DNA of 64,000 bases from Ruania zhangjianzhongii (GCF_008000995.1 NZ_CP042828.1:4206882-4270881), one strand, 5' to 3'. Positions 10,302-22,853 are shown, numbered from the stretch's first letter. The notes: generated by a model from the letters alone, not told the origin. Program-made: numbers and translations.

Positions 10302-10841
10302 CTACTTACCAGCCTTTCCGACCTTGCGGCGGACCTGCTCGCCCGCGTACCGCACACCCTTGCCCTTGTACGGCTCCGGCTTGCGGATCTTGCGAATATT
10401 GGCAGCGACCTCGCCGACCTGCTGCTTGTCGATGCCGGAGACGGAGAACTTCGTGGCCGACTCCACTGCGAAGGTGATGCCCTCCGGAGCGGTCACCGAC
10501 ACCGGGTGGGAGAAGCCGAGGGCGAACTCCAGGTTCGACCCCTTGGCCAGCACCCGGTAACCGGTGCCGACGATCTCGAGCTTCTTCTCGTAGCCCTGGG
10601 TGACACCCTGGACCAGATTGGACAACAGCGTGCGGGTCAGCCCGTGCAGGGCCCGCGACTCGCGGGCCTCGTCCGGACGGTTGACCACGATGGCGCCGTC
10701 GTCGTCGCGGACGACGGTGATCGGTGCCGGGACGACGTGCTCGAGGGTCCCCTTGGGACCCTTGACGGTCACCGTGGCACCGGAGATGGTGACGTCGACG
10801 CCGCTGGGCACGGCGACCGGGATCTTGCCGATTCGTGACAT
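10302..10841 (-). CDS. rplF: 50S ribosomal protein L6
   Basis: L6 sits near the factor-binding site of the large subunit. The 179-residue product starts [17 protein letters not shown] and has two similar domains; the signature [12 protein letters not shown] is near the C terminus. ATG 10841 is used because it matches all L6 proteins, although the frame is open to 10871. It follows rpsH and precedes rplR. Confidence 0.96.
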   Translation of the reverse strand: MSRIGKIPVAVPSGVDVTISGATVTVKGPKGTLEHVVPAPITVVRDDDGAIVVNRPDEARESRALHGLTRTLLSNLVQGVTQGYEKKLEIVGTGYRVLAKGSNLEFALGFSHPVSVTAPEGITFAVESATKFSVSGIDKQQVGEVAANIRKIRKPEPYKGKGVRYAGEQVRRKVGKAGK

Positions 10842-10867
10842 GAGTGTGGCTCCTTTCGATCCCTCGA

Positions 10868-11266
10868 TCACCAGACGTAGGCGAGGACTTCCCCACCCAC
10901 GCCCTTCTTGGCTGCCTGCCGGTCGGTGAGCAGGCCGGAGGACGTGGACAGGATCGCCACGCCCAGGCCGCCAAGCACCCTCGGCAGGTTGGTCGACTTC
11001 GCGTACACCCGCAGTCCGGGCTTGGACACCCGACGGACTCCGGCGATCGAGCGCTCCCGGCTCGGGCCGAACTTCAGGTCCAGGTGCAGCGTCTTGCCCA
11101 CCTCAGCATCGGCAACCGACCAGCCGGTGATGTACCCCTCGGCCTGGAGGATCTCTGCGATGTGGGACTTCAACTTCGAGTACGGCATAGTCACCGTCTC
11201 GTGGTACGCCGAGTTCGCGTTGCGCAGGCGCGTCAACATGTCGGCGATCGGGTCTGTCATTGTCAT
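10868..11266 (-). CDS. rpsH: 30S ribosomal protein S8
   Basis: S8 binds helix 21 of 16S rRNA, and in many bacteria represses the spc operon. The 132-residue protein starts [17 protein letters not shown] and carries the C-terminal motif [16 protein letters not shown]. It lies between rpsN and rplF. Whether it autoregulates here cannot be seen. Confidence 0.96.
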   Translation of the reverse strand: MTMTDPIADMLTRLRNANSAYHETVTMPYSKLKSHIAEILQAEGYITGWSVADAEVGKTLHLDLKFGPSRERSIAGVRRVSKPGLRVYAKSTNLPRVLGGLGVAILSTSSGLLTDRQAAKKGVGGEVLAYVW

Positions 11267-11324
11267 TGCGGGCTCATGCCCTTCCTCGTCGCGGTTTCCT
11301 CATCGGACCTGCGACGTAGTCGAT

Positions 11325-11510
11325 TTACCAGCTGCTCTTGGTCACGCCGGGAAGCTGACCCGCCAGGGCCATGTCCCGCAGGCAGACGCGGCACAGGCCG
11401 AACTTGCGGTAGACCGAGTGCGGACGGCCGCACTTCTGGCACCGGGTGTAGCTCCGGACCTTGAACTTCGGCTTACGCGCGGCCTTGTTGATCAGAGCGG
11501 TCTTCGCCAT
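11325..11510 (-). CDS. rpsN: 30S ribosomal protein S14, type Z (zinc-binding)
   Basis: The 61-residue protein is the short S14 form with four zinc-ligating cysteines ([13 protein letters not shown] and [12 protein letters not shown]). It starts [16 protein letters not shown], and its stop lies directly before the spacer to rpsH. The main-operon copy being the zinc form means a zinc-independent paralogue, if present, is elsewhere. Confidence 0.96.
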   Translation of the reverse strand: MAKTALINKAARKPKFKVRSYTRCQKCGRPHSVYRKFGLCRVCLRDMALAGQLPGVTKSSW

Positions 11511-11511
11511 C

Positions 11512-12090
11512 TCAGTTCTCCTTGAACGGGAAGCCGAGCCGGCGCAGCAGCGAACGGCCCTCGTCGTCGTTGGTCGCCGTGGTCACCACGGTGATGTCCA
11601 TCCCGCGGACCCGGTCGATCTTGTCCTGGTCGATCTCGTGGAACATCGACTGCTCGGTCAGGCCGAAGGTGTAGTTCCCGTTCCCGTCGAACTGCTTGGG
11701 CGAGAGACCACGGAAGTCGCGGATCCGCGGCAGCGCGAAGCTGAGCAGACGTTCGGCGAACTCCCACATCCGGTCCCCGCGCAGGGTGGCGTGGGTACCG
11801 ATCGGCTGGCCCTCGCGCAGCTTGAACTGCGCGATCGACTTGCGCGCACGGGTCACCAGGGGCTTCTGCCCGGTGATCGCGGCGAGGTCGCGCACGGCGC
11901 CCTCGATCAGCTTGGAGTCGCGAGCGGCGTCCCCCACGCCCATGTTCACCACGATCTTGACCAGACCGGGCACCTGGTGCACGTTGGTGTAGCCGAACTC
12001 CTCACGCAGCGCGGGGAGGATCTCCTCGCGGTACTTCGCCTTCAGCCGCGGGGCGGCCGAGGGCGCACTCGTTTCGGTTGCTGTGCTCAT
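11512..12090 (-). CDS. rplE: 50S ribosomal protein L5
   Basis: L5 contacts 5S rRNA and P-site tRNA. The 192-residue protein has an N-terminal extension ([16 protein letters not shown]) before [18 protein letters not shown], then the typical VVNMGVGDA and [23 protein letters not shown] 12090 follows AAGGA with 6-nt spacing and overlaps the rplX stop by one base. The adjacent upstream GTG at 12093 is less likely. Confidence 0.96.
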   Translation of the reverse strand: MSTATETSAPSAAPRLKAKYREEILPALREEFGYTNVHQVPGLVKIVVNMGVGDAARDSKLIEGAVRDLAAITGQKPLVTRARKSIAQFKLREGQPIGTHATLRGDRMWEFAERLLSFALPRIRDFRGLSPKQFDGNGNYTFGLTEQSMFHEIDQDKIDRVRGMDITVVTTATNDDEGRSLLRRLGFPFKEN

Positions 12091-12431
12091 CACACGTCCT
12101 TACCGGAGCGCTTGGCCACGCGGACCCGGGTGTTCCGGGTGCGTCCGTCGCGCTCGACTTCCTCGGTGCGGTACCCGACCCGGGTGCCCTTCTTGGTCTC
12201 GGGGTCCACCAGCATCACGTTGCTGACGTGGATGGATGCCTCGATGGTCTCGATGCCGCCGCTGCTTCCGCCCCGCTGGTTCTGTGACACCTTGGTGTGC
12301 CGCTGGACGCGCTGGACACCCTCGACGATCACTCGGTCGCGGTCGGTGAGGACCTCGAGAATCCGGCCCTGCTGCCCCTTGTCGCGACCGGCGATGACGA
12401 CCACCAGGTCGCCCTTCTTGATCTTTGCCAT
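12090..12431 (-). CDS. rplX: 50S ribosomal protein L24
   Basis: L24 is an assembly-initiator protein at the exit-tunnel rim. The 113-residue product starts [22 protein letters not shown], a KOW motif, and ends [11 protein letters not shown]. It follows rplN after 2 nt and overlaps rplE. Confidence 0.96.
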   Translation of the reverse strand: MAKIKKGDLVVVIAGRDKGQQGRILEVLTDRDRVIVEGVQRVQRHTKVSQNQRGGSSGGIETIEASIHVSNVMLVDPETKKGTRVGYRTEEVERDGRTRNTRVRVAKRSGKDV

Positions 12432-12433
12432 GG

Positions 12434-12802
12434 TTACAGCACCTCCGGTGCGAGCGAGACGATGCGCATGAACCGCTTGTCCCGCAGCTCACGGCCGACA
12501 GGGCCGAAGATGCGGGTGCCGCGCGGTTCGCCGTCGTTCTTCAGGATCACGGCTGCGTTCTCATCGAACCGGATGTACGAACCGTCCGGACGACGGCGCT
12601 CCTTGCGGGTGCGCACGATGACCGCCTTGACGATCTCGCCCTTCTTCACGTTCCCGCCGGGGATCGCATCCTTCACGGTGGCGACGATGGTGTCGCCAAT
12701 GCCGGCGTAGCGACGTCCGGAGCCGCCGAGCACACGCACGCAAAGGATCTCCTTCGCGCCCGTGTTGTCGGCGACCTTCAGTCGCGACTCCTGCTGGATC
12801 AT
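12434..12802 (-). CDS. rplN: 50S ribosomal protein L14
   Basis: L14 forms part of inter-subunit bridge B5/B8. The 122-residue protein starts [19 protein letters not shown] and contains the signature [19 protein letters not shown]. It has the standard length for the family. Its start lies 100 nt from rpsQ, a gap that contains a small hairpin. Confidence 0.97.
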   Translation of the reverse strand: MIQQESRLKVADNTGAKEILCVRVLGGSGRRYAGIGDTIVATVKDAIPGGNVKKGEIVKAVIVRTRKERRRPDGSYIRFDENAAVILKNDGEPRGTRIFGPVGRELRDKRFMRIVSLAPEVL

Positions 12803-12878
12803 TCGATCTACTCCTGTCGTCGTGCCGGTTCTCGCCTCTCAGCGAGCCTGGCCGAACGGATGGTTGTCTTCTCCTCCG

Positions 12879-12898
12879 GTCCACCCACGCGGGTGGAC
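12879..12898 (-). repeat. Small hairpin after rpsQ
   Basis: A perfect 8-bp inverted repeat with a 4-nt loop (arms 12879-12886 and 12891-12898) lies 5 nt after the rpsQ stop codon, in the rpsQ-rplN gap. No U-run follows, so it is more likely an mRNA-stability or pausing element than a terminator. Confidence 0.4.
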
Positions 12899-12902
12899 TG
12901 GA

Positions 12903-13178
12903 TCACTTGGCCTTTTCGAGGACCTCGACGATGCGCCAGCGCTTGGTGGCTGACAGCGGCCGAGTCTCCATGATCGACACGAGGTCGCCCACGCCGACGG
13001 CGTTGGTCTCGTCGTGCGCCTTGACCTTGTTGGTGCGTCGCAGAACCTTGCCGTAGAGCGGGTGCTTGACCCGGTCCTCGACCTCGACCACGACGGTCTT
13101 GTCCATCTTGTCGCTGACCACGTAGCCGCGGCGGGCCTTGCGGATGTTCCGCTCAGCGGCGGGCTTCTCGATGCTCAT
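12903..13178 (-). CDS. rpsQ: 30S ribosomal protein S17
   Basis: S17 is a primary 16S rRNA binder with an OB fold. The 91-residue form starts [28 protein letters not shown] and ends VLEKAK. ATG 13178 is preceded by AGAAGG at 5 nt. A GTG at 13196 in the same frame would overlap the rpmC stop, but its ribosome-binding site is poor. Confidence 0.94.
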   Translation of the reverse strand: MSIEKPAAERNIRKARRGYVVSDKMDKTVVVEVEDRVKHPLYGKVLRRTNKVKAHDETNAVGVGDLVSIMETRPLSATKRWRIVEVLEKAK

Positions 13179-13192
13179 CGCTACCTTCTCGT

Positions 13193-13435
13193 TCACTTCG
13201 CCTCGGCGGTCGGCGCGCTGCGAATGTGCAGCTCGCGCTCCCGCAGGATCGTGTAGATGCGGGCGATGTCGCGCCGCACGGTCTTCAGCCGGCCGTGATC
13301 CTCGAGCTGGCCGGTGGCAGAGGAGAACCGCAGGTTGAACAGCTCCTGCTTGGCCTTCTTCAGCTCAGCGGCCAGGCGCTCGTTGTCCATCCCGTCCAAA
13401 TCGGCAGGCATGAGGTCCTTGGACCCGATAGCCAT
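13193..13435 (-). CDS. rpmC: 50S ribosomal protein L29
   Basis: L29 lies at the exit tunnel near L23 and helps to dock SRP and trigger factor. The 80-residue protein has the two-helix coiled-coil layout ([20 protein letters not shown] and [20 protein letters not shown]) with an N-terminal extension and an Ala/Glu tail. It overlaps rplP by one base. Confidence 0.95.
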   Translation of the reverse strand: MAIGSKDLMPADLDGMDNERLAAELKKAKQELFNLRFSSATGQLEDHGRLKTVRRDIARIYTILRERELHIRSAPTAEAK

Positions 13436-13854
13436 CAGATGTCACCACCCTCACGAGAGATGAAACGCGTCTTCATGGGAAGCTTGTGCTGGGCACGCCG
13501 GAGCGCTTCCCGAGCCAGCTCTTCGTCGACACCGCCGAGCTCGAACATCACTCGACCGGGCTTGACGTTGGCTACCCACCACTCGGGGGAGCCCTTACCG
13601 GAACCCATCCGGGTCTCGGCCGGCTTCTTGGTCAGCGGACGGTCCGGGAAGATGTTGATCCACACCTTTCCGCCACGCTTGATGTGCCGGGTCATGGCGA
13701 TACGGGCCGCCTCGATCTGCCGGTTGGTCACGTAGGCACGCTCGAGCGCCTGGATGCCGTAGTCACCGAAAGCGACTGTGGTGCCGCCCTTGGCGATACC
13801 GCTGCGCTTCGGGTGGTGCTGCTTGCGGTGCTTGGTGCGCCGGGGGATGAGCAT
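13435..13854 (-). CDS. rplP: 50S ribosomal protein L16
   Basis: L16 organises the A-site region of the peptidyl transferase centre. The 139-residue protein starts [19 protein letters not shown] and contains [24 protein letters not shown], the family signature. It follows rpsC after 3 nt. Confidence 0.97.
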   Translation of the reverse strand: MLIPRRTKHRKQHHPKRSGIAKGGTTVAFGDYGIQALERAYVTNRQIEAARIAMTRHIKRGGKVWINIFPDRPLTKKPAETRMGSGKGSPEWWVANVKPGRVMFELGGVDEELAREALRRAQHKLPMKTRFISREGGDI

Positions 13855-13857
13855 GGC

Positions 13858-14718
13858 TCAGGCCTCCGTCTCGGTTCCGGTTGCGGGCTCAGCCGCAGCG
13901 GACGTGGGTGCGGGTGCGTCGGTAGCTGCCGCTGCCGGGGCACCGGACTGCTCGCCGCGGGACTCGCTGCGCGGCTCACGGCGGTCGCCACCGCGGCGGT
14001 CGCCGCCACGGTCGTTCCCCCGGCCACGGCCACGCGGGGCGCGCGGTGCAGCAGAGGCCTGCTCACGGGCGAACTCACGCTCGGTCTGGTCGCCCTTGTA
14101 GATCCACACCTTGACGCCGATGCGGCCGAAGGTGGTGCGGGCCTCGAAGAAGCCGTAGTCGATGTAGGCGCGCAGCGTGTGCAGCGGCACCCGACCTTCG
14201 CGGTAGAACTCGGTGCGGCTCATCTCCGCTCCACCGAGCCGGCCGGAGACCTGCACGCGGATGCCCTTGGCGCCGGCGCGCTGGGCGGACTGCATGCCCT
14301 TGCGCATCGCGCGGCGGAAGGAGACACGCGAGGCGAGCTGCTCGGCGATGCCCTGGGCGACCAGCTGCGCATCGATCTCGGGGTTCTTCACCTCGAGGAT
14401 GTTCAGCTGCACCTGCTTACCGGTGAGCTTCTCCAGCTCGCCGCGCAGGCGGTCGGCCTCGGCGCCGCGGCGGCCGATCACGATGCCCGGACGCGCGGTG
14501 TGCAGGTCGACGCGGACCCGGTCCCGGGTGCGCTCGATCTCCACCTTGGCGATGCCGGCACGCTCCAGGCCGGTGGCCATCAGCTTGCGGATCTTCACGT
14601 CCTCGCGGACGTAGTCGCGGTACCGCTGACCCTCCTTGGTGGAGTCAGCGAACCAACGGGACCGGTGATCGGTCGTGATGCCGAGCCGGAACCCTGTGGG
14701 GTTGACCTTCTGGCCCAT
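13858..14718 (-). CDS. rpsC: 30S ribosomal protein S3
   Basis: S3 lines the mRNA entry channel. The 286-residue protein has the N-terminal KH type-2 domain ([20 protein letters not shown]) and the C-terminal domain ending near [17 protein letters not shown]. It is followed by about 65 low-complexity residues rich in Arg, Gly, Pro and Ala. That tail is longer than E. coli's and typical of actinobacterial S3. It overlaps rplV by one base. Confidence 0.96.
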   Translation of the reverse strand: MGQKVNPTGFRLGITTDHRSRWFADSTKEGQRYRDYVREDVKIRKLMATGLERAGIAKVEIERTRDRVRVDLHTARPGIVIGRRGAEADRLRGELEKLTGKQVQLNILEVKNPEIDAQLVAQGIAEQLASRVSFRRAMRKGMQSAQRAGAKGIRVQVSGRLGGAEMSRTEFYREGRVPLHTLRAYIDYGFFEARTTFGRIGVKVWIYKGDQTEREFAREQASAAPRAPRGRGRGNDRGGDRRGGDRREPRSESRGEQSGAPAAAATDAPAPTSAAAEPATGTETEA

Positions 14719-15086
14719 CAGCGAGCCCCTCCCTTGGTCTGACGCTCGGCCACGATCACGGTGATGTGGCTGGTGCGCTTGAGGATCTGGTTCGCGCGGC
14801 CCTGTGCCCGAGGGCGGAACCGCTTCAGCGTCGGACCCTCGTCTACGAATGCCTCGGTGATCACGAGATCACCGGGGTTGAACGGCTGCGAGGCCTGCTC
14901 CGCCTTCACACGGGCGTTGGCCAGCGCACTCTCCACGAGCTTGCGGACGGGCTCCGCCGCCGCCTGCGGGGCGAACCGGAGCGCGGTCACGGCCTCCTCG
15001 GCCCGCTTGCCGCGGATGTTGTCCACGACGCGCCGGGCCTTGAGGGGCGTGACGCGAGTAAATCGCGCCTGCGCCTTGGCTTCCAT
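14718..15086 (-). CDS. rplV: 50S ribosomal protein L22
   Basis: L22's beta-hairpin loop lines the exit tunnel and is a macrolide-resistance site. The 122-residue product starts [21 protein letters not shown] and includes [25 protein letters not shown], the tunnel-loop signature, without visible alteration. ATG 15086 is the conserved start; the open frame continues to 15521 across rpsS only by chance. Confidence 0.96.
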   Translation of the reverse strand: MEAKAQARFTRVTPLKARRVVDNIRGKRAEEAVTALRFAPQAAAEPVRKLVESALANARVKAEQASQPFNPGDLVITEAFVDEGPTLKRFRPRAQGRANQILKRTSHITVIVAERQTKGGAR

Positions 15087-15130
15087 CGATGTCCTGCCTT
15101 CTTGATCAGTTCGGGTAGTTGTTCGCTCGG

Positions 15131-15412
15131 TCAGCGACGACGTGCCTTGCGGTCGTCCTTCTCGTGCCCACGGAACGTGCGGGTCGGGGCGAACTCCCCG
15201 AGCTTGTGGCCGACCATCGACTCGGTGACGAACACCGGGACGTGCTTGCGACCGTCGTGCACCGCGAAGGTGTGGCCCAGGAAGTCGGGAGTAACAACCG
15301 ACCGACGGGACCAGGTCTTGATGACGTTCTTGCTGCCCTTCTCGTTCGCAACGTCCACCTTTTTCTGCAGGTGGTCGTCGACGAAGGGGCCCTTCTTCAA
15401 ACTGCGAGGCAT
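15131..15412 (-). CDS. rpsS: 30S ribosomal protein S19
   Basis: S19 works with S13 in the head of the small subunit. The 93-residue protein starts [20 protein letters not shown] and contains [30 protein letters not shown], diagnostic for the family. It lies between rplB and rplV. Confidence 0.97.
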   Translation of the reverse strand: MPRSLKKGPFVDDHLQKKVDVANEKGSKNVIKTWSRRSVVTPDFLGHTFAVHDGRKHVPVFVTESMVGHKLGEFAPTRTFRGHEKDDRKARRR

Positions 15413-15430
15413 CTCGTGGTCCTCTCCCTA

Positions 15431-16267
15431 TCAGCGCTTCTTGCCGGTGCGCCGACGACGCACGATGAGCTTGTCGCTCGGCTTGTTCGGACGGCGGGTA
15501 CGACCCTCCGGCTGGCCCCACGGGCTCACCGGGTGGCGACCACCGGACGTCTTACCCTCACCACCACCGTGCGGGTGGTCGACCGGGTTCATCACCACAC
15601 CACGGACGTGCGGGCGCTTGCCCTTCCAACGCATCCGGCCGGCCTTGCCCCAGCTGATGTTGGACTGCTCAGCGTTGCCGACCTCGCCGATGCTGGCGCG
15701 GCAGCGAGCGTCCACGTTGCGGATCTCGCCCGAGGGCATCCGCAGCTGGGCGTACGGGCCCTCTTTCGCCACCAACTGCACGGAGGCACCAGCCGAACGG
15801 GCGATCTTCGCCCCGCCACCCGGCTTGAGCTCCACGGCGTGGATCACGGTACCGACCGGGATGTTGCGCATCGGAAGGTTGTTACCGGGCTTGATGTCTG
15901 CCCCGGCGCCGTTCTCCACCCGGTCGCCCTGCTTCAGCCGCACCGGAGCGAGGATGTAACGCTTCTCCCCGTCGGCGTAGTGCAGCAGCGCGATCCGTGC
16001 GGTGCGGTTCGGGTCGTACTCGATGTGCGCGACCTTGGCCGGCACGCCGTCCTTGTCGTGGCGACGGAAGTCGATCACGCGGTACGCACGCTTATGCCCG
16101 CCACCGATGTGCCGAGCGGTGATCCGGCCGGCGCTGTTGCGCCCCCCGCTCTTGGTGAGCGGACGGACCAGCGACTTCTCCGGCGTCGTACGGGTGACCT
16201 CGACGAAGTCGGCGACGGAAGAGCCACGGCGGCCCGGCGTCGTCGGCTTGTACTTACGGATTCCCAT
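15431..16267 (-). CDS. rplB: 50S ribosomal protein L2
   Basis: L2 is required for peptidyl transferase activity and subunit association. The 278-residue protein starts [20 protein letters not shown] and holds the signature [21 protein letters not shown] with the conserved His near residue 230. Length and termini are standard. Confidence 0.97.
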   Translation of the reverse strand: MGIRKYKPTTPGRRGSSVADFVEVTRTTPEKSLVRPLTKSGGRNSAGRITARHIGGGHKRAYRVIDFRRHDKDGVPAKVAHIEYDPNRTARIALLHYADGEKRYILAPVRLKQGDRVENGAGADIKPGNNLPMRNIPVGTVIHAVELKPGGGAKIARSAGASVQLVAKEGPYAQLRMPSGEIRNVDARCRASIGEVGNAEQSNISWGKAGRMRWKGKRPHVRGVVMNPVDHPHGGGEGKTSGGRHPVSPWGQPEGRTRRPNKPSDKLIVRRRRTGKKR

Positions 16268-16297
16268 GAGATTCGATCCTCACTCTTCTCCGGCGGC

Positions 16298-16591
16298 TCA
16301 GGCGCCGAAGATGTCGATGGTGCCCTCGCGCAGGGTGACGATGGCGCGCTTGGTGTCCTTGCGCTTGCCCAGCCCGAAACGGGTGCGGCGCGTCTTCCCC
16401 TTGCGGTTGATCGTGTTCACCGAGGCCACCTTCACGCTGAAGATCTGCTCGATGGCAATCTTGATCTCGGTCTTGTTCGAGCGCGTGTCCACCAGGAAGG
16501 TGTACTTGCCCTCGTCGAGGAGGTTGTAGCTCTTCTCCGAGACGACCGGTGCGATCACGACGTCGCGCGGGTCCTTGGTCAGTGCAGTCAC
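16298..16591 (-). CDS. rplW: 50S ribosomal protein L23
   Basis: L23 is the docking site for trigger factor and SRP at the tunnel exit. The 97-residue protein contains [21 protein letters not shown] and [20 protein letters not shown]. It overlaps the end of rplD by 4 nt. Confidence 0.96.
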   Translation of the reverse strand: MTALTKDPRDVVIAPVVSEKSYNLLDEGKYTFLVDTRSNKTEIKIAIEQIFSVKVASVNTINRKGKTRRTRFGLGKRKDTKRAIVTLREGTIDIFGA

Positions 16592-17271
16592 TTCTGCTCC
16601 TCCTCGGCAGTCGTCGCGCCGGCGGGTGAGACCAGCGCCTCGAGGGCAGCGGACGTGAACACCACGTCGTCGCTGACCAGCACGTCGTAGGTGTTCAGCT
16701 GGTCCGGGTGGATCAGGTGCACCGTGGGTACGTTGCGCAGGCTGGCCCAGGCGAGCTCGTCGTCACGGTGCAGCACCACGAGCACGTGGCGGGACTCGGT
16801 GACGTTCGCCAGCGCCTGCACGGCGGTGGAGGTGGACGGAGTCTCACCCGAGACGAGCCCGGAGAGCACGTGCACGCGTCCACCGCGGGCCCGGTCGGAG
16901 AGGGCTCCGCGCAGGGCGGCGACCTTCATCTTCTTCGGGGTCCGCTGGCTGTAGTCGCGCGGCACAGGGCCGTGCACGATGCCACCACCGGCGAACTGCG
17001 GGGCGCGGATCGAACCCTGACGGGCGCGGCCGGTGCCCTTCTGCCGGTACGGCTTGCGGCCACCACCGGCGACCTCAGCGCGAGTCTTGACCTTGTGCGT
17101 GCCCTGGCGCGCGGCCGCGAGCTGGGCCACGACCACCTGGTGGATCAACGGCACGTTCGCGGTCACGTCGAAGATCGACGCAGGCAGAGTAGCGGTGCCG
17201 GACTTGGCACCCTTGGCGTCGAGCACGTCGACGGTCACGTCATTCTGTGCGACAGCGGTCATCTTCGTCAC
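16588..17271 (-). CDS. rplD: 50S ribosomal protein L4
   Basis: L4 reaches into the exit tunnel and autoregulates the S10 operon in enterobacteria. The 227-residue protein contains [18 protein letters not shown], the tunnel-loop signature. Two starts are possible: GTG 17271, overlapping the rplC stop as GTGA, or ATG 17262. Both place the conserved VDVLDAKG region near the N terminus. Confidence 0.95.
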   Translation of the reverse strand: MTKMTAVAQNDVTVDVLDAKGAKSGTATLPASIFDVTANVPLIHQVVVAQLAAARQGTHKVKTRAEVAGGGRKPYRQKGTGRARQGSIRAPQFAGGGIVHGPVPRDYSQRTPKKMKVAALRGALSDRARGGRVHVLSGLVSGETPSTSTAVQALANVTESRHVLVVLHRDDELAWASLRNVPTVHLIHPDQLNTYDVLVSDDVVFTSAALEALVSPAGATTAEEEQK

Positions 17272-17933
17272 GCCCCCTTCGCAGCGGTACGGACCACGAC
17301 GAGGCCACCCTTGGGCCCGGGGACGGCACCGGAGACGAGCACGAGGCCCTTCTCCGCGTCCACCGCGTGGATCGTGAGGTTCTTGGTGGTCTGGCGCGCG
17401 TTGCCCATCCGGCCGGCCATCCGCTGGCCGCGGAACACGCGACCTGGGGTGGCGGCGCCACCGATGGAACCCGGCTTGCGGTGGTTGCGGTGCGCACCGT
17501 GGGAGGCGGAGACGCCGGCGAAGCCGTGCCGCTTCATCACACCGGCGGTGCCCTTGCCCTTGGTCGTGCCGACGACGTCGACCGTGGCGCCGGCCTCGAA
17601 GGCGTCAGCGGTGATCTCCTGGCCGAGGCTGTACTCGGCGGCGTCGGAGGTGCGGAACTCGGCCACCCGCCGACGCGGGGTCACGCCTGCCTTGTCGAAG
17701 TGGCCGCGCAGGGGCTGGGTCACGCGTCGGGGATCCAGCGATCCGAAGCCGAGCTGGACGGCAGAGTAGCCATCGTTCTCGACCGTGCGGACCTGGGTCA
17801 CGACGTTGGTGCCCACCTGCACGACCGTGACGGGCACCAGGCGGCCGGCGTCGTCCCATACCTGGGTCATGCCGAGCTTGGTGCCGAGGACCGCCTTGAC
17901 GACGCGCTCGGACTGGGAGGGAAGTGAAGTCAT
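17268..17933 (-). CDS. rplC: 50S ribosomal protein L3
   Basis: L3 is an assembly initiator near the peptidyl transferase centre. The 221-residue protein contains [14 protein letters not shown] and the W-loop region [25 protein letters not shown]-type signature ([14 protein letters not shown]). The short N-terminal extension [10 protein letters not shown] precedes the conserved part. It follows rpsJ by 11 nt. Confidence 0.96.
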   Translation of the reverse strand: MTSLPSQSERVVKAVLGTKLGMTQVWDDAGRLVPVTVVQVGTNVVTQVRTVENDGYSAVQLGFGSLDPRRVTQPLRGHFDKAGVTPRRRVAEFRTSDAAEYSLGQEITADAFEAGATVDVVGTTKGKGTAGVMKRHGFAGVSASHGAHRNHRKPGSIGGAATPGRVFRGQRMAGRMGNARQTTKNLTIHAVDAEKGLVLVSGAVPGPKGGLVVVRTAAKGA

Positions 17934-17944
17934 GACTGATGTCC

Positions 17945-18253
17945 TCAGAGCTTGATCTCGATGTTCACGTCAGCCGGGAGGTCGAGTCGCATCAGCGAGT
18001 CGACTGCCTTCGGCGTCGGGTCCACGATGTCGATCAGCCGCTTGTGCGTCCGCATCTCAAAATGATCGCGGCTGTCCTTGTACTTGTGCGGAGAACGGAT
18101 GACGCAGAACACGTTCTTTTCCGTTGGCAGCGGCACCGGGCCCACGACCGTCGCACCAGCTCGGCTCACCGTGTCGACGATCTTGCGCGCCGAACTATCG
18201 ATGACCTCGTGGTCGTAGGACTTGAGCCGGATGCGGATCTTCTGTCCCGCCAT
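17945..18253 (-). CDS. rpsJ: 30S ribosomal protein S10 (NusE)
   Basis: S10 acts in the 30S head and, as NusE, in transcription antitermination with NusB and NusG. The 102-residue protein starts [21 protein letters not shown] and ends VNIEIKL, with the standard [27 protein letters not shown]. It opens the S10 superoperon and has a long untranslated leader of about 260 nt. Confidence 0.97.
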   Translation of the reverse strand: MAGQKIRIRLKSYDHEVIDSSARKIVDTVSRAGATVVGPVPLPTEKNVFCVIRSPHKYKDSRDHFEMRTHKRLIDIVDPTPKAVDSLMRLDLPADVNIEIKL

Positions 18254-18292
18254 GGCGTCGTCTGACTCTCTCTCGTTGAACCGCTACTGACC

Positions 18293-18325
18293 GACCCCCG
18301 CGCTCGGGCGTGTCGCGACTTTCTG
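18293..18325 (-). promoter_or_regulatory. Leader element upstream of rpsJ (copy 1)
   Basis: These 33 bases lie 40-72 nt upstream of the rpsJ ATG and match 30 of 33 positions at 23320-23352, upstream of rpsL, in the same orientation. On the transcript strand the core reads GACACGCCCGAGCGCGGGGG. Its position in both 5' leaders suggests an RNA element or processing/antitermination signal for ribosomal transcripts. The function is inferred. Confidence 0.6.
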
Positions 18326-18519
18326 ACACACCCCACCGCTGCGCACCGGGATTCGGTGCTGGTCGGAGGATGACTTTCGTGTGTTCACCGCCTGGCCATG
18401 CTGGTCAGTCGGTCTCGAACCACTGGGATGGTTACCATCCCGGGCCGCCGGCGGAGGTCCGAGCCAAGACTTCGGCTGACGCACACACTGACGCACCTCA
18501 CGGGCGAGGCAACCTGTAC

Positions 18520-18549
18520 AGTCTGCCACACGGGGCCCGGATTCCCCAA
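18520..18549 (-). promoter_or_regulatory. Candidate rpsJ (S10 operon) promoter
   Basis: On the minus strand a -35-like TTGGGG (18544-18549) and a -10-like CAGACT (18520-18525) are separated by 18 nt, inside the sequence TGGCAGACTGTACAGG. The predicted start would leave a leader of roughly 260 nt before rpsJ. The rest of the 18326-18817 stretch has no coding support. Confidence 0.45.
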
Positions 18550-18616
18550 GTCGGGCTCGGGTGGGCTGGACCACAATCCCCGCCGAGGCGACCTGAGGCG
18601 GGCGAGCTCCGCCGTC

Positions 18617-18655
18617 GCCGGCCTGCCCGCCTGCCCGCCTGCCTGCCCGCCTGCT
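18617..18655. repeat. Short CCTGCC(CG) repeat tract
   Basis: This tract consists of iterated CCTGCCCG/CCTG units (about four to five imperfect copies). It lies upstream of the candidate rpsJ promoter in the tuf-rpsJ gap. No coding function is evident; slippage-type variation is likely. Confidence 0.5.
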
Positions 18656-18817
18656 GAGGTTCTCGTGTCGCACGGAGGTTGAACAGGAGCACCTCCATCT
18701 GCAAGCAGTGCCTCCGTACCGCAAGCGCGCCTCACTGCCGCGCACCGCCCCAGTGGAGGGTGCGCAGCGGCGTCACCGCACAGCAGCCGCACGCCCAGCA
18801 CCGCAGCCGGCGCAAGC

Positions 18818-18851
18818 GGAAGGCCCGCCGAGCGAACTCGACGGGCCTTCC
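18818..18851 (-). terminator. tuf transcription terminator
   Basis: A 15-bp stem (18818-18832 with 18837-18851) closed by a 4-nt loop lies 30 nt after the tuf stop. On the transcript the loop reads UUCG and the single non-Watson-Crick pair is a U-G wobble. It separates the str operon from the S10 operon promoter. No strong U-tract follows, as is common in actinobacteria. Confidence 0.75.
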
Positions 18852-18857
18852 GTGATC

Positions 18858-18874
18858 GCCAGGGAATCCCTGGC
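18858..18874. repeat. 17-nt palindrome between tuf stop and terminator
   Basis: GCCAGGGAATCCCTGGC is a perfect inverted repeat with 8-nt arms around a single central base. It lies 7 nt after the tuf stop codon and just before the tuf terminator. It could be part of the termination region or a protein-binding site. Confidence 0.5.
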
Positions 18875-18880
18875 ATCAGA

Positions 18881-20071
18881 TCACTTGAGGATCTTGGTCA
18901 CACGACCGGAGCCCACGGTGCGGCCACCCTCACGGATGGCGAAGCCGAGGCCGTCCTCCATGGCGATCGGCTGGATCAGCTCGACCGACATCTCGGTGTT
19001 GTCGCCCGGCATGACCATCTCGGTGCCCTCGGGCAGCGTGATGACGCCGGTGACGTCGGTGGTGCGGAAGTAGAACTGCGGGCGGTAGTTCGAGTAGAAC
19101 GGGTTGTGCCGTCCACCCTCGTCCTTGGCCAGGATGTAGACCTGGGCCTCGAAGTTGGTGTGCGGGGTGATCGAACCCGGCTTCACCACGACCTGACCGC
19201 GCTCGACGTCCTCACGCTTCGTGCCGCGCAGCAGCAGACCCACGTTCTCGCCCGCGTCGGCGGTGTCCAGCAGCTTCCGGAACATCTCCACGCCGGTGAC
19301 GATGGTCTTCTGCGACGGACGGATGCCGACGATCTCGACCTCTTCGTTCACCTTCAGCTGACCGCGCTCGACACGACCGGTGACCACGGTGCCGCGGCCG
19401 GTGATCGTGAAGACGTCCTCGATCGGCATCAGGAACGGCTTGTCGATGTCGCGCTGCGGGTCCGGGACGTTCTCGTCCACGGCGTCCATCAGGTCCTCGA
19501 TGGCCTTGACCCACTTCTCGTCGCCCTCGAGCGCCTTGAGTGCGGACACCTGGATCACCGGAACGTCGTCGCCGGGGAAGTCCTGGCTGGACAGCAGCTC
19601 ACGGACCTCCATCTCGACGAGCTCGAGGATCTCCTCGTCGTCGACCATGTCGGACTTGTTCAGCGCCACCAGCAGGTACGGCACGCCGACCTGACGGGCG
19701 AGCAGCACGTGCTCACGGGTCTGGGCCATCGGACCGTCGGTCGCGGCGACCACGAGGATCGCACCGTCCATCTGGGCGGCACCGGTGATCATGTTCTTGA
19801 TGTAGTCAGCGTGACCCGGGGCATCGACGTGCGCGTAGTGGCGCTTCTCCGTCTGGTACTCCTGGTGGGAGACGTTGATCGTGATGCCGCGCTGCTTCTC
19901 CTCCGGCGCGTTGTCGATCGCGTCGTAGGCGGACGCGGTGTTCACGTCCGGGTACTTGTCCGCCAGCACCTTGGAGATCGCCGCGGTCAGCGTCGTCTTA
20001 CCGTGGTCGACGTGACCGATGGTGCCGATGTTGAGGTGCGGCTTGGTCCGCTCGAACTTGGCCTTCGCCAC
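18881..20071 (-). CDS. tuf: Elongation factor Tu
   Basis: EF-Tu delivers aminoacyl-tRNA to the ribosome as a GTP complex. The 396-residue protein has G1 GHVDHGKT, G3 DAPGHADY and G4 NKSD, followed by domains II and III ending [12 protein letters not shown]. It is the last gene of the str operon, 120 nt after fusA, with an AGGAGGAA ribosome-binding site and a strong terminator downstream. No kirromycin-type substitution is evident by eye. Confidence 0.97.
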   Translation of the reverse strand: MAKAKFERTKPHLNIGTIGHVDHGKTTLTAAISKVLADKYPDVNTASAYDAIDNAPEEKQRGITINVSHQEYQTEKRHYAHVDAPGHADYIKNMITGAAQMDGAILVVAATDGPMAQTREHVLLARQVGVPYLLVALNKSDMVDDEEILELVEMEVRELLSSQDFPGDDVPVIQVSALKALEGDEKWVKAIEDLMDAVDENVPDPQRDIDKPFLMPIEDVFTITGRGTVVTGRVERGQLKVNEEVEIVGIRPSQKTIVTGVEMFRKLLDTADAGENVGLLLRGTKREDVERGQVVVKPGSITPHTNFEAQVYILAKDEGGRHNPFYSNYRPQFYFRTTDVTGVITLPEGTEMVMPGDNTEMSVELIQPIAMEDGLGFAIREGGRTVGSGRVTKILK

Positions 20072-20174
20072 TGGTGTTCCTCCTGGAACTCGGGTAGTTG
20101 TGCGCAGCTGCTGCGGCGACGGTTGTCACCACGTGGGGCGTACGCGTCCTACGGGTCGGTTGTTGGTGATGTTA

Positions 20175-20188
20175 CTGGTCGACCAGTG
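20175..20188. repeat. 14-nt perfect palindrome after fusA
   Basis: ACTGGTCGACCAGT lies 3 nt after the fusA stop codon in the fusA-tuf spacer. It may form a short hairpin in the mRNA or be a protein site; the rest of the spacer shows no clear promoter. Confidence 0.4.
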
Positions 20189-20191
20189 GGA

Positions 20192-22306
<2,115 letters not shown>

Positions 22307-22352
22307 AGTTGCTCTCTTCTGGTCGTAACGAGCGAGGTCGATGCCGGCGGTC

Positions 22353-22375
22353 GGGCGCCTCCGAGGGAGGCGCCC
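22353..22375 (-). terminator. Hairpin between rpsG and fusA
   Basis: A perfect 10-bp stem (22353-22362 with 22366-22375) with a 3-nt loop occupies the short rpsG-fusA spacer, 7 nt after the rpsG stop. No U-tract follows, so partial attenuation or mRNA processing within the operon is more likely than complete termination. Confidence 0.5.
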
Positions 22376-22382
22376 TGGCCAC

Positions 22383-22853
22383 TCACCAGCGGTAGTGCGC
22401 GAACGCCCTGTTGGACTCGGCCATCTTGTGCGTGTCCTCGCGGCGCTTCACCGCGGCACCGAGGCCGTTGGAAGCGTCGAGGATCTCGTTCATCAGGCGC
22501 TCGGTCATGCTCTTCTCCCGGCGAACCCGGGCGTAGTCCACGAGCCAGCGCAGCGCGAGGGTGGTCTGCCGGGGGGTACGCACCTCGACCGGGACCTGGT
22601 AGGTGGCGCCACCCACGCGGCGCGAACGCACCTCGAGCGTGGGGCGCACGTTCTCCAGTGCGCGCTTGAGCACGACGGCGGGGTCCGACTGGGTCTTATC
22701 CCGCACCCCGTCCAGGGCGCCGTAGACGATCCGCTGCGCCGTGGACTTCTTGCCGTCCACCAGCACGCGGTTCACCAGCTGGGTCACAGTGCTCGACCCG
22801 TACACGGGGTCGGCGGTCAGCGGCCGCTTCGGGGCCGGGCCCTTACGAGGCAT
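22383..22853 (-). CDS. rpsG: 30S ribosomal protein S7
   Basis: S7 nucleates assembly of the 30S head. The 156-residue protein starts [20 protein letters not shown] and contains [20 protein letters not shown] near the middle and AHYRW at the end. Its ATG overlaps the rpsL stop by one base (TAATG), consistent with translational coupling. Confidence 0.97.
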   Translation of the reverse strand: MPRKGPAPKRPLTADPVYGSSTVTQLVNRVLVDGKKSTAQRIVYGALDGVRDKTQSDPAVVLKRALENVRPTLEVRSRRVGGATYQVPVEVRTPRQTTLALRWLVDYARVRREKSMTERLMNEILDASNGLGAAVKRREDTHKMAESNRAFAHYRW